This document shows positions 21,408 to 28,757 of a DNA stretch of 47,184 nucleotides, in pieces (the stretch's first letter is position 1; each line of letters starts with the position of its first letter). Origin of the DNA: a virus; IMG/VR virus record IMGVR_UViG_3300020057_000051, positions 1 to 47,184 of that record. One strand, given 5' to 3'. Both the position numbers and the translations under genes were made by a program. The notes under the pieces are model-generated. The model did not search any database and had not been told where the DNA came from. It saw only the letters and a program-made list of their open reading frames with translations.

Positions 21408-21628
21408 TCGCGCTGCACATGGACGCGCTCGAACTCGCGCGGCAGTTTCACCGAAGCCTGGTCGTGCAGTGCGACGAGGCATTGGACCTCGACGAGACAG
21501 ACCGCGCGCATCAGCTCGAGGACGCGGCTGCGTTGCTCGCGAAAGCTGAGGCGTGCCTCTCGGGAAAGCTGGAGCGCACGGAGCCGATGCGTGCGCCGTG
21601 GGTTGAAGGGCTGAGGGCACGCTCGTGA
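21404..21628 (+). CDS. Small helical early protein, unknown function
   Basis: 74 residues from GTG 21404 (overlapping the previous TGA); ATG 21419 is an alternative. It is helical and acidic (MDALELARQFHRSLVVQCDE, then HQLEDAAALLAKAEACL). It is coupled to the following gene by GTGA. No known family is evident. Confidence 0.55.
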   Translation: MIALHMDALELARQFHRSLVVQCDEALDLDETDRAHQLEDAAALLAKAEACLSGKLERTEPMRAPWVEGLRARS

Positions 21629-21825
21629 GCGCGAGCGAATCGAACTATTCGGAATGGCCGAATAGTTGCGGCGTAAGTGCGCGCTGCGACGCAGCGAACG
21701 ACAACGCGGACGACTGGTGGCTCAACGGCGTGCAGCTGCTGGACCTGGGGCCGCCGATGGCGCGGTGGGGCGTGCGGATCAACCGGCAGTGGAAAGCGCC
21801 ACGGGCGCAGATGGGACGTGTGTGA
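21625..21825 (+). CDS. Small early protein, unknown function
   Basis: 66 residues from GTG 21625. The N-terminal part (SASESNYSEWPNSCG) is encoded by the arms of a perfect 10-bp inverted repeat. The rest is Trp-rich (DDWWLNGVQLLDLGPPMARW). Its stop overlaps the recT start (TGATG). Function unknown. Confidence 0.5.
   Translation: MSASESNYSEWPNSCGVSARCDAANDNADDWWLNGVQLLDLGPPMARWGVRINRQWKAPRAQMGRV
21643..21667. repeat. Perfect 10-bp inverted repeat inside an early gene
   Basis: AACTATTCGG and CCGAATAGTT flank a five-base loop (AATGG). It is AT-richer than its surroundings and could form a stable RNA hairpin 18 bases into the small early gene, or be a protein-binding dyad. Confidence 0.75.
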
Positions 21826-22946
21826 TGGCGACGAACGGGATTCAGATTCACGAACACCTAAGTCTCCTACCGCACCTCGGAGAGGTACAGGCGCTCGCGA
21901 AGTCGGCTGCGTCGACTGGCTTCTACGGGATGACCCCCGACCAGGCGCTGATGGTCATGATGCGCGGCATGGAGATGGGTCTCGGCCCGTCGACGTCGCT
22001 CTCAATGTTCGACGTAATCAAGGGCAAGCCCGCGCTCAAGGCCGACGGCCACGTTGCTCTGTGCGTGCGAAAGCAGGAGATCTGCGAGTACTTCACGTGC
22101 GTCGAAAGCACCGACAGCGAGGCTGTCTACGAGACCAAGCGACGCGGCGCACCAAAGCCTGTTCGGTTCTCGTTCACGATTGCGGAAGCGACGCGCGCTG
22201 AGCTTCTCAAGAACGACACCTGGCGCAAGTACCCGAAGACGATGCTGCGTCGGCGATGCGCCGCGATGCTCGCGCGCGACGTGTACCCAGATCTTTGCGG
22301 CGGCCTGCACTCGGACGAGGAAGTGCAGTCATTTGCCGATGAGCCAGCGCAACGCGAGCCCGTGCGCGCCACGGTCACGCAGGCCGCGCCGGTCGTTGAC
22401 GTCGCTGGCGACATCGCGCAGTGGACAAAGCTCTTCGCTGAGTGCGAGACGGTGGCGGATCTCTCGGCGCTCGGGCTCGAGCTGCGCAAGGAGCCCGAGG
22501 CGATCTCGAAGCACCCGCCGTTGCGCAAAGCGTTCGCCGATCGTAAGCGCGTGCTCGAAGGCCGAGAGCCTCCGCCCAACGGCGGCGGTGCACCGAAGCC
22601 AGACGTCGTGGTCGCGACCGAGGCACGCGGCGACGCGTACGAGGGCGAGGACGCAGCGACACAGGCGGTCGCAGTCGCAAGCGGCCCGACGCTCGCGGAG
22701 CAATGGGACGCAGGCACGGTCTCGCGTGAGACCTGGCGGGCGCACCTCGCGACGAAAGACGCGGCGCAGGCCGTGGCCAATAGCTACGCCGCACACGAGC
22801 ACCGCTTCGGCCGCGACAATAAGAAGAGCGTGTTCCGCGGCGTCGCGCTTGATCGGACGCGCGCCCTTGGCGTCGACGATGCCGACGCGTCGGGGATGTT
22901 CGACAAGGCGATCCGCGCGCGTTCGGCGAAGCAGGTCGCGGCGTGA
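21825..22946 (+). CDS. recT: RecT-type single-strand annealing protein
   Basis: 373 residues from ATG 21825. The core MTPDQALMVMMRGMEMGLGP, then STSLSMFDVIKGKPALKADG, and the later WRKYPKTMLRRRCAAMLARD with YPDLCGG...SDEEV follow the order seen in RecT-family annealases: quick start at a substrate-level helix, the alternating beta core, then the conserved W..YP..ML.RR. These proteins coat ssDNA and anneal complementary strands during phage recombination. The C-terminal third (after about 200) is Ala/Pro/Glu-rich and less conserved. It is followed directly by its expected partner exonuclease. Confidence 0.75.
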   Translation: MATNGIQIHEHLSLLPHLGEVQALAKSAASTGFYGMTPDQALMVMMRGMEMGLGPSTSLSMFDVIKGKPALKADGHVALCVRKQEICEYFTCVESTDSEAVYETKRRGAPKPVRFSFTIAEATRAELLKNDTWRKYPKTMLRRRCAAMLARDVYPDLCGGLHSDEEVQSFADEPAQREPVRATVTQAAPVVDVAGDIAQWTKLFAECETVADLSALGLELRKEPEAISKHPPLRKAFADRKRVLEGREPPPNGGGAPKPDVVVATEARGDAYEGEDAATQAVAVASGPTLAEQWDAGTVSRETWRAHLATKDAAQAVANSYAAHEHRFGRDNKKSVFRGVALDRTRALGVDDADASGMFDKAIRARSAKQVAA

Positions 22947-24037
22947 GCAATCAGCCAACAGGCCAGGCCGCGAGACCGACCGCGTCAGGCATTAGCCGCG
23001 CCCACGCGTGCCCAGCGGCGTACGCATTGCCTGCGACGTGGGAGGAATCAGGCCCAGCGGCTTTGCGCGGACAGCACGGCCACACGTTCCTTGAGGCGCT
23101 GCAGTCGACCACGCGCGAGGCAGCGCTAGCCGCTGCACCCGAGGACCTGCGTGAGCAGCTCGCGGCACTCGACGTGAGTAACGTCGCCCGTGGCGATGCG
23201 GAGGTCGGGTTCGCGGTCGACGTACCCACCAATCAGGCAAGACCGCTTGGGCACATCAGCGGCCGAAAGTACCCGACGCTTGCGTTGAGCGAGATTGGCG
23301 GCATCGCGGATCTTGTGGTCGATGGCGGTAGCGGGGTGATCGATTGGAAATTCGGCAACATCGACTACGTCGAGCCTGCGGCAGACTCGCACCAGCTCGC
23401 GTTTCACGCGCTTGCTTTGTCGCGTGTGCACGGCCTCGATAGTGTTCGCGTTGCGATTGCGCACGTCGACCTCGACGCATCACGCATCACCTACGACTGG
23501 CACGAACATGACGCGATGTCACTCGAGTGGATCGCGAACGATTTGCGCGAGATCCACGCGAGCGTACGGAAGGCTCGCGAGCAATTAGCCGCTGGCGTCG
23601 TGCCGCAGACGAACCCAGGCGCGCACTGCAAGTGGTGTCCTGCGGCGAAGGCGTGCCCATCGATGGCTAACGACGCGCGTGCGCTCGCGACCGTGGCCGA
23701 GTCGACGTGGATGGCGCGCGTGAACACCGAGCTTGACGAGCCGGGCGGCATTGAGCGCTGGCACCTGCGGCTCCCAATCCTACGCAGCATCGTCGATGCG
23801 ATCAGCGATGAGGTGCGGGCGCGGGTGAAGGTCGAAGGCCCGATCGCGCTCGCCAACGGCGGCACGCTCACGATCGAGAAGCGCACGCGTTCGAGCACGG
23901 ACCACAAGGCCGTGTTCGCCGAACTCGTCGCGGCGGTCGGTCCCGACGCAGCCGAAGCGATCGCGGCGCAGAGCACGAAGACCACGCACTACGAGCAATT
24001 AACAGAGCGCAAGGCGCGCAAGGGAACGACGACGTGA
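22943..24037 (+). CDS. PD-(D/E)XK exonuclease with Fe-S-type cysteines (Cas4/AddB-like)
   Basis: 364 residues from GTG 22943. The nuclease core shows GGIADLVV (Asp123) and VIDWKFG (Asp134, Lys136), then QLAFHALAL as the helix of motif IV. C23 near the N-terminus and the C-terminal CKWCPAAKAC (C-x2-C-x5-C) match the four-cysteine iron-sulphur signature of Cas4 and AddB nucleases. It likely resects double-stranded DNA to give the ssDNA that the RecT protein anneals, as lambda Exo does for Bet. The genes overlap by GTGA. Confidence 0.8.
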   Translation: MSNQPTGQAARPTASGISRAHACPAAYALPATWEESGPAALRGQHGHTFLEALQSTTREAALAAAPEDLREQLAALDVSNVARGDAEVGFAVDVPTNQARPLGHISGRKYPTLALSEIGGIADLVVDGGSGVIDWKFGNIDYVEPAADSHQLAFHALALSRVHGLDSVRVAIAHVDLDASRITYDWHEHDAMSLEWIANDLREIHASVRKAREQLAAGVVPQTNPGAHCKWCPAAKACPSMANDARALATVAESTWMARVNTELDEPGGIERWHLRLPILRSIVDAISDEVRARVKVEGPIALANGGTLTIEKRTRSSTDHKAVFAELVAAVGPDAAEAIAAQSTKTTHYEQLTERKARKGTTT

Positions 24038-24522
24038 CAGAGCAAAAAGAATTGGCGATGCACTTCCAGCGACTCGCGGAGACAATGCTCTCGATCGCGA
24101 CCGCGCTCAACGGCGGCAAGCCTCTCGCTGCGGCGAACGGCACCGGCTACGCATCCGTTGCTGCTGGCGTGATCGCGGATGATCGCGAGCTGGACTCGGA
24201 CAAAGGCGACCCCGAAGTCCGCAAGGATCCGAAGCGCTGGAACGGCGAGTCGATGGTCGGACGTCGCTACAGCGAGTGTCGAAGCGAGTTCCTTGAAGTA
24301 CTCGCCTCGTTCAAAGAATGGAGCGCTGCGAACCCGCGCGAGGGCGCGGACCCGAAGTACGCTGACTATGACCGCCGCGATGCTGCGCGCGCTCGCGGAT
24401 GGGCACGGAGGAACGGCGGCAAGAGCATGCCCGCAACGGCCGCGCCCATGACGCCGCCGTTCGGTAGCGATCAAAGCCTCGAGAGCCATGACGGCATGCC
24501 CGACGACGGAATCCCGTTCTGA
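24034..24522 (+). CDS. Early protein with SSB-like C-terminal tip
   Basis: 162 residues from GTG 24034. The C-terminus ends SHDGMPDDGIPF, close to the DDDIPF tip by which bacterial SSB recruits repair and replication proteins. A flexible Pro/Thr/Met-rich linker precedes the tip, also as in SSB. The first 125 residues (helical start, then DPKRWNGESMVGRRYSECRS, EFLEVLASFKEWSAANP) do not show a clear OB fold. It could be a divergent ssDNA-binding protein or a factor that mimics the SSB tip. Its place after the annealase and exonuclease fits either. Confidence 0.6.
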   Translation: MTEQKELAMHFQRLAETMLSIATALNGGKPLAAANGTGYASVAAGVIADDRELDSDKGDPEVRKDPKRWNGESMVGRRYSECRSEFLEVLASFKEWSAANPREGADPKYADYDRRDAARARGWARRNGGKSMPATAAPMTPPFGSDQSLESHDGMPDDGIPF

Positions 24523-24630
24523 CCCTGCCGCCAGGACCGGCGCGTAGGCGCGGTCGTCCCAGGTGCGAGCCCTGGGCGGTCCTCCAACGATGACTCGAGC
24601 GCCAGCATACGGGCGCGATGGAGATGCAGC
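24523..24630. other. Intergenic segment with hairpin in the early operon
   Basis: This is the only gap of more than a few bases in the early operon. It can fold through GACC-G-GCGC and GCGC-GGTC around 24537-24558, with a bulged G and no T-run after it, so it is not a standard terminator. It might mark an RNA processing or attenuation point. No gene was seen. Confidence 0.3.
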
Positions 24631-24879
24631 GTGAAGAAGATCCCGAACGTATTCCAACGCAGCGACGATGGCCGCTCCATCATCCGCGACGCAGAGGCGC
24701 GGGGGATGCGCCGCGCGTCCGAGATAGCCCACGACCGCGCGTATCAACGGCGACTACAGGCTGGCGGTCTCGAAAGCGAAGGCGAATCGTTCCAGTGGGT
24801 GATGCTCAAGGCTGGCGAGGTGGATGCGGTCGGCGCGCTCATCGATCGCGCGATCGCAGCGGCGGAGGCGGGACGATGA
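24631..24879 (+). CDS. Small early protein, unknown function
   Basis: 82 residues from GTG 24631, preceded by GGAGATG. It is basic and helical at the start (RRASEIAHDRAYQRRLQAGG), then a short strand (FQWVMLKAGEVDAVGALI). It is coupled to the next gene by ATGA. No family is recognised. Confidence 0.55.
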   Translation: MKKIPNVFQRSDDGRSIIRDAEARGMRRASEIAHDRAYQRRLQAGGLESEGESFQWVMLKAGEVDAVGALIDRAIAAAEAGR

Positions 24880-25223
24880 CTGCGGTGAACTGGGATGAGG
24901 CGCTAACAAAGCTACTGACCGCGGTCGACGGATGGGACGGATACGGGTCGCTCGCCCCATCGTTTAAAGCAATCGCCATCGGGCGCCATGTCTGCAAATC
25001 GCTTGACGGGCTTGGGCTCCCGCCGACCTACGTCGGCGCAGATGCGATGGGAGGCGTTGTGCTCGAAATCGAACGCGGCGGCCGGCGCGTCGACATCGAA
25101 TGCTGCAACTCCGGGCGAGTGTACCTGTTCGAGATTGACGGCGACAAAACGCACAGCTGCCGTGAGGTGCAGGCCGAATACGCTTCGGACGAAGCGATGA
25201 AGTTCCTTGAGGCGACGCGATGA
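24876..25223 (+). CDS. Small early protein, unknown function
   Basis: 115 residues from ATG 24876 (MTAVNWDEALTKLLTAVDGW). It has an N-terminal helix with DGWDGYGSLAPS, then a beta-rich centre (GGVVLEIERGGRRVDIECCN, SGRVYLFEIDGD) and a final helix. The WDGYG plus beta-sheet layout recurs in small phage and toxin-antitoxin-linked proteins of unknown role. It overlaps both neighbours by ATGA. Function not known. Confidence 0.55.
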   Translation: MTAVNWDEALTKLLTAVDGWDGYGSLAPSFKAIAIGRHVCKSLDGLGLPPTYVGADAMGGVVLEIERGGRRVDIECCNSGRVYLFEIDGDKTHSCREVQAEYASDEAMKFLEATR

Positions 25224-25414
25224 GCGACACAGGAAAGCAGCGGTGGATTGCGACGCTGGCGGAAGCGGCTCGAGTGCAGTTGCAGCAGCACCTTGTGCTG
25301 GAAATTGCCGAATGCACCGACCACTTCGGCGAGCTTGAAGAGTACGACGAGTCGAAACACGGAACGAGCGGAGCGCTGACTCTGGTGCGCGCAGCGCTTA
25401 GGAGGGCGACGTGA
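25220..25414 (+). CDS. Small helical early protein, unknown function
   Basis: 64 residues from ATG 25220 (MSDTGKQRWIATLAEAARVQ). It is mainly helical and acidic in the middle (CTDHFGELEEYDESKHG). Coupled by four-base overlaps on both sides. No family is recognised. Confidence 0.5.
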   Translation: MSDTGKQRWIATLAEAARVQLQQHLVLEIAECTDHFGELEEYDESKHGTSGALTLVRAALRRAT

Positions 25415-25614
25415 TGCGCTGCATTGTGCCTGCAGATGATGGCCCGTGGTTCTACGTCGAGTGCGGGCCTGTCGGCTGCTTGAAGGCGAGCGAGCGAGCG
25501 ATGGCCGCTGAAGACGCGATCACAGCGGCGGTCGACGCCGGGTTCGTCTGCGTGTTTGGCGCGTGGGTTTGCGGTCGGTGCCACGCGGAAAAGCAGCAAG
25601 AGGTTCCACGATGA
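25411..25614 (+). CDS. Small early protein with Cys pairs, unknown function
   Basis: 67 residues from GTG 25411. It has a beta-rich N-terminus (GPWFYVECGPVG) and a C-terminal CGRCHAEKQQ cluster that may bind metal with an earlier Cys. Its last codons overlap the integrase fragment start. It does not supply the missing N-terminal half of that integrase. Confidence 0.5.
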   Translation: MMRCIVPADDGPWFYVECGPVGCLKASERAMAAEDAITAAVDAGFVCVFGAWVCGRCHAEKQQEVPR

Positions 25615-26078
25615 TGCGCCATCTCCTCAGCGACGACGCGCTCGAGATCTTCGCGCGCGAGCTGCGCCAGACGCTCGACGACGGTCCGATGGCCACAGCC
25701 TGGACGTCGAAGGGCAAGCGTGAACGCAAGATCCCCGCGCCCGTAGAGGTGGTCGCAGCGGCGCGAGAGCTAGTCGCTTGGCGCAAGGAGCACAACTGGC
25801 GGCTCTCGGACCACAGCGTCGGCGACAATCTGCGCGACGCCGCGAAGCGCGTTGGGATCACGCTGAGCGGGATGCATGACTTTCGGCGCACGTTCGCGAC
25901 CGAGTGCGTACGCGCCGGGATCGCTCTGACGCAGGTGCAGCAGTGGATGGCGCACCGGTCGATCCGCACGACGCAGCGCTACGCCGACGGCCGCAGGGCC
26001 GACGCGGATGGTCGGTGCGAATCAACGCCGCTTTTACCTCCACACGCGGGGAGGCCTCGTATTGCGACCGAAGCCTAG
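25611..26078 (+). CDS. Tyrosine recombinase catalytic fragment (integrase remnant)
   Basis: 155 residues from ATG 25611 with AGAGG upstream. Visible catalytic boxes: the beta-hairpin Lys region (TAWTSKGKRERKIPAP), HDFRRTFATECVRAG (HxxR), AHRSIRTTQRYAD (box-II His and the nucleophilic Tyr). The core-binding domain and the box-I region with its first catalytic Arg (usual TGxRxxE/GL) are absent, and the protein is less than half normal length. It is probably inactive as an integrase, or works only with a partner. It is the last gene of the early operon, 7 bp before the convergent lysis genes. It suggests a temperate ancestor. Confidence 0.75.
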   Translation: MMRHLLSDDALEIFARELRQTLDDGPMATAWTSKGKRERKIPAPVEVVAAARELVAWRKEHNWRLSDHSVGDNLRDAAKRVGITLSGMHDFRRTFATECVRAGIALTQVQQWMAHRSIRTTQRYADGRRADADGRCESTPLLPPHAGRPRIATEA

Positions 26079-26085
26079 CACGGTG

Positions 26086-26223
26086 TTACTGCGCTTCGCT
26101 CGCGTCCTCCGCAGCAGCGTCGACCGCAGCGGCGTCAACGGTCGCATCGGGCGCGGGTGGCGCGCCGGGCAGGCACGCGGTGGCGATCATGGTAGAGAGG
26201 AGAGCGAGGAGCAGTGGGCGCAT
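26086..26223 (-). CDS. Short lipoprotein, possible outer-membrane spanin (Rz1-like)
   Basis: 45 residues from ATG 26223 with AAAGGA as ribosome site. A signal peptide (MRPLLLALLSTMIATAC) ends in a lipobox Cys. The mature part is Pro- then Asp/Ala-rich (LPGAPPAPDATVDAAAVDAA). It directly follows the endolysin gene, the place where Gram-negative phages keep Rz1-type spanins that fuse the outer membrane during lysis; Rz1 proteins are likewise short lipoproteins rich in Pro. An inner-membrane partner was not identified with confidence. The Asp/Ala repeat style recalls Myxococcota lipoproteins. Confidence 0.6.
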   Translation of the reverse strand: MRPLLLALLSTMIATACLPGAPPAPDATVDAAAVDAAAEDASEAQ

Positions 26224-26273
26224 TCGTGTGGTCCTTTGGGTGAAGTGGGTGACTTGAAGAAACCTCAAGTGGG

Positions 26274-27215
26274 CTACGAGACGCCGAGAGCAGCGCGCGT
26301 GAGCGGGCCCGCGACGCCGTCGTCCTTGAGGCTGTGGGCGCGCTGGAATTCCTTGATGCCATCGACGCCGTGATGCCCGAGCCGCCGCAGCGCGCACGTC
26401 GTGAGCACCGCGAGTCGGCCCTCTGCGTCGATGCGCGACGGCGCCGCCCAGAACGCGACGACGGGATGCGCCATCGCGAGGCGCACCGTGTCGACCGCTG
26501 GGACCGAGTGCGCTTGGACGTACGGGTACCAGTCGAGGTCATCGGCTGTGTCAGGCGTGACGTCGGGCCGTATCCAACCCTTGCGCACAGCGACCTGCCA
26601 CGAGCGCAGCGACGCAGCCTCTCTCTTGGCGAGCGCGCCGCGGTGGGCCTGCACGTGATCGCCGCCACCAGGAGCCGCGTAGACCTGCGGCAGTGCGAAC
26701 GACACAGGCGAGTCGGGACCGAGCCACGCGCGCCACGGATAGGTGCTGTGGTACGTCGGGTGATCGTAGGCGGTGTGCCCCTGCGCGAGGCCTGGGTAGC
26801 GGATCGCGCACACGCGCACGATCTCGGCTGCGATCTCCGCGGAGTCGTCGGGGTGCGTCTTCCAAAAGCTCTCGGCGTTCCAGACGACTGCCTCGGCGTC
26901 CATCGAACTCGCGAGGTCCGCGGCGCTCAGGATCTTCTCGATGGCGCGCGGCCGCCCGTGTTCGCCAGCGTGGTAGCCGCGTAGCCAGCCGTCGCAGCCG
27001 ACGCCGATCCAGATGCGAGCACGCGGCACGATGAGCCGCACAGCCGTCGCAACGTAGCGCGCGTCCTGCGCGAGCATCGTGGGCCCTGCGTGGATCTGCA
27101 CCACGTCGGGCTGTGCCTGCGCGAGTAGCTCGCGTGCGCCCGAGAGCGCTGGGCGTAGGCCGCCGGCGTGCCAAAGCGTAAGCGCCACGGCGGGCGCGAT
27201 GATTTGCTGGCTCAA
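26274..27215 (-). CDS. Endolysin with C-terminal peptidoglycan-binding domain
   Basis: 313 residues from TTG 27215, placed 6 bases after GAGGAGGT, a far better start than the upstream ATG. The N-terminal part looks like a glycosidase-type barrel: ALTLWHAGG, DVVQIHAGP, IWIGVGCDGW, AVVWNAESFW, then HPTYHSTYPWRAWLG. The C-terminus is a peptidoglycan-binding repeat (VDGIKEFQRAHSLKDDGVAG then PLTRAALG, about 285-311). It should hydrolyse host cell wall at lysis. The glycosidase assignment is by fold pattern only; Asp/Glu candidates are E in WNAESFW and D in the strand ends. Confidence 0.7.
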   Translation of the reverse strand: MSQQIIAPAVALTLWHAGGLRPALSGARELLAQAQPDVVQIHAGPTMLAQDARYVATAVRLIVPRARIWIGVGCDGWLRGYHAGEHGRPRAIEKILSAADLASSMDAEAVVWNAESFWKTHPDDSAEIAAEIVRVCAIRYPGLAQGHTAYDHPTYHSTYPWRAWLGPDSPVSFALPQVYAAPGGGDHVQAHRGALAKREAASLRSWQVAVRKGWIRPDVTPDTADDLDWYPYVQAHSVPAVDTVRLAMAHPVVAFWAAPSRIDAEGRLAVLTTCALRRLGHHGVDGIKEFQRAHSLKDDGVAGPLTRAALGVS

Positions 27216-27229
27216 TATGACCTCCTCGG

Positions 27230-27418
27230 TCAGTCGCAATCGTGGTCGTCGCGGACGCACTCGTGCGGCGTGCCGCGTGTCGGTGTGCACACGCACACAA
27301 TCAGCTGCGAGCCGTCGCGTGGATCAGGCGGCATCACAGCGGGCGACTTCGCAAAGCGCCCGTGCAGCTGTTTCGGCGCGGCTGCCTTGCGGCGCGCGCG
27401 TTCGTGCTGGCGGTTCAT
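27230..27418 (-). CDS. Small basic protein, unknown function
   Basis: 62 residues from ATG 27418, overlapping the stop of the Ntn-hydrolase gene (ATGA). The N-terminus is Lys/Arg-rich (MNRQHERARRKAAAPKQ), and the C-terminus has CVCTPTRGTPHEC and ends DDHDCD, possibly metal-binding. It precedes the endolysin gene. Function unknown. Confidence 0.5.
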   Translation of the reverse strand: MNRQHERARRKAAAPKQLHGRFAKSPAVMPPDPRDGSQLIVCVCTPTRGTPHECVRDDHDCD

Positions 27419-27954
27419 CGCCTGGCACGCTTTGGCGGTGTGGCCACGAAGGTCACGTGGAACGGGCTGCGAACGATCGTGCAGTGCTTCGCAGCGGCCT
27501 CAAGCGCAGCGCGCACGCGTGCCTCTGGCGGTCGCCCTGCGGATGTCGCTAGCGAACCTGCGGCGAACTGCTCGCCGGCGCCTGCGCAGACGTATCCATA
27601 CAGCGAACGGTGCACACCATAGTCGTCGCCAATCCAGTACGCGCGGCCGTTGTACGCTACGACAAACGAGTCGCCGTCGAGCTTGGTGCCCGTCGCGCGG
27701 TGCACAACGCGAATCGGCTCCGCAACGGCGATCACCACGTATTCGAGATCGCTCTCGGTCTTGCGCTGTGCGCGGAACTGCACGCCGAACTCGGCGACTT
27801 GACCGGCGTAGACGCTGCCTGCGGACGCGACGAGTAGCGGCCCACGGCGGAACCACTTCTCCGCCATCACGTCGCGATTCGCGCCATCGCCGACGTAGCT
27901 ATCGCAGCCAACGTGCACGCCAGTCTCGGACTCAAGCGCAACGAGGACCGTCAC
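27415..27954 (-). CDS. HslV/proteasome-like Ntn hydrolase
   Basis: 179 residues from GTG 27954 (GTGA overlap with the phosphoesterase gene). The start MTVLVALESETGVHVGCDS aligns with the HslV start: Thr2 would become the N-terminal nucleophile after Met removal, Asp18 and Lys33 (AEKW) match the conserved catalytic Asp and Lys. GYVCAGAGEQFAAGSLAT corresponds to the glycine-rich turn of HslV, and the final helix and strand also match. HslV cuts proteins with the HslU ATPase; no ATPase partner is seen here. A phage use in virion maturation or host proteolysis is inference. Confidence 0.75.
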   Translation of the reverse strand: MTVLVALESETGVHVGCDSYVGDGANRDVMAEKWFRRGPLLVASAGSVYAGQVAEFGVQFRAQRKTESDLEYVVIAVAEPIRVVHRATGTKLDGDSFVVAYNGRAYWIGDDYGVHRSLYGYVCAGAGEQFAAGSLATSAGRPPEARVRAALEAAAKHCTIVRSPFHVTFVATPPKRARR

Positions 27955-28757
27955 GCGTTCCCGTCGAAGGTGAGACCGCCCCAAGAGAAGCGGCCGTCGA
28001 GCATCACGATGAGGTGCGGCGTCGCGACCTTGTAGTCTGGCGCCGCCAGCTCGTAGATCGAGAACCCCTCCTGGCAGTCTCCGTCGGGGTTGTACTCCTG
28101 CATGCTGACCATACATGGATTGGCCACGGCGATCGCTGTGCGGCCGTGCGACGTTTGGCAGGTGATCGCGGCACGATGATGGTGGCCGAACGATTCTGAG
28201 ACGCCCATCGACTTGGTGAGGCGATTGGCAGTCAGGTGTTTCGCTCCGCCGTGTTTGCCCGCTTGTTTGTGACCATGTCGGAACAAGAATTGGCCGAACT
28301 GGATCCCGCGGTTCTTCGTGCTCTCGCGGTTCCATTCAACATCATCACGAAGTCCGTGCGCGCGACACTGAGCTTGCAGGTCAAGGCCGAGTGCGCCGCG
28401 AAGTGCGCCTGCGGGCGCTGCGCCAACGATGCGGGTCCAGCGTGCTTCGTGGTTCCCCTCCATGAAGATCAGGCGTCCGCACTCTTCGCGCAGCTCGTTC
28501 GCCTCATGGACGAATGTCTTGATCTGCTCGATGGCGAAAAGCGGCGCGTCTTCTTCCTGTGGGTAATGCGAGAGCATCCCGAGGTCGATCATGTCGCCGT
28601 TCATGACGAGGATGTCTGGCCGAACAAGCGCGTGCCATTGGCGAAACGCCGCCCATGCCTTCACGTCATGGATGTCGAAGTGGACATCCGAAACGCATGC
28701 GATGACCTTCGACGGCAACGGCGACGCCGCTGCTTTGGAACGCGGTCGTCTCGGCAT
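27951..28757 (-). CDS. Calcineurin-like metallophosphoesterase
   Basis: 268 residues. All metal-binding motifs are present: SDVHFD (about 23-28, D-x-H), NGDMID (GD), MEGNHEARW (GNHE), and two C-terminal His motifs (FRHGHK and FGHHHRAA). This superfamily hydrolyses phosphomonoesters, diesters or nucleotides; the substrate cannot be read from sequence. It may act on DNA ends, cyclic nucleotides or NAD-derived signals. It forms a pair with the HslV-like gene, coupled by GTGA. The N-terminus is basic (PRRPRSKAA). Confidence 0.85.
   Translation of the reverse strand: MPRRPRSKAAASPLPSKVIACVSDVHFDIHDVKAWAAFRQWHALVRPDILVMNGDMIDLGMLSHYPQEEDAPLFAIEQIKTFVHEANELREECGRLIFMEGNHEARWTRIVGAAPAGALRGALGLDLQAQCRAHGLRDDVEWNRESTKNRGIQFGQFLFRHGHKQAGKHGGAKHLTANRLTKSMGVSESFGHHHRAAITCQTSHGRTAIAVANPCMVSMQEYNPDGDCQEGFSIYELAAPDYKVATPHLIVMLDGRFSWGGLTFDGNA

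Noticed and set aside
26274-27296. Endolysin start at the upstream ATG
   Set aside because: TTG 27215 follows an ideal GAGGAGGT site; the upstream extension is Arg-rich and lacks a ribosome site.
27415-28335. 306-residue version of the Ntn hydrolase
   Set aside because: The extension is antisense-like reading through the phosphoesterase gene; only GTG 27954 puts the catalytic Thr at the N-terminus as in HslV.
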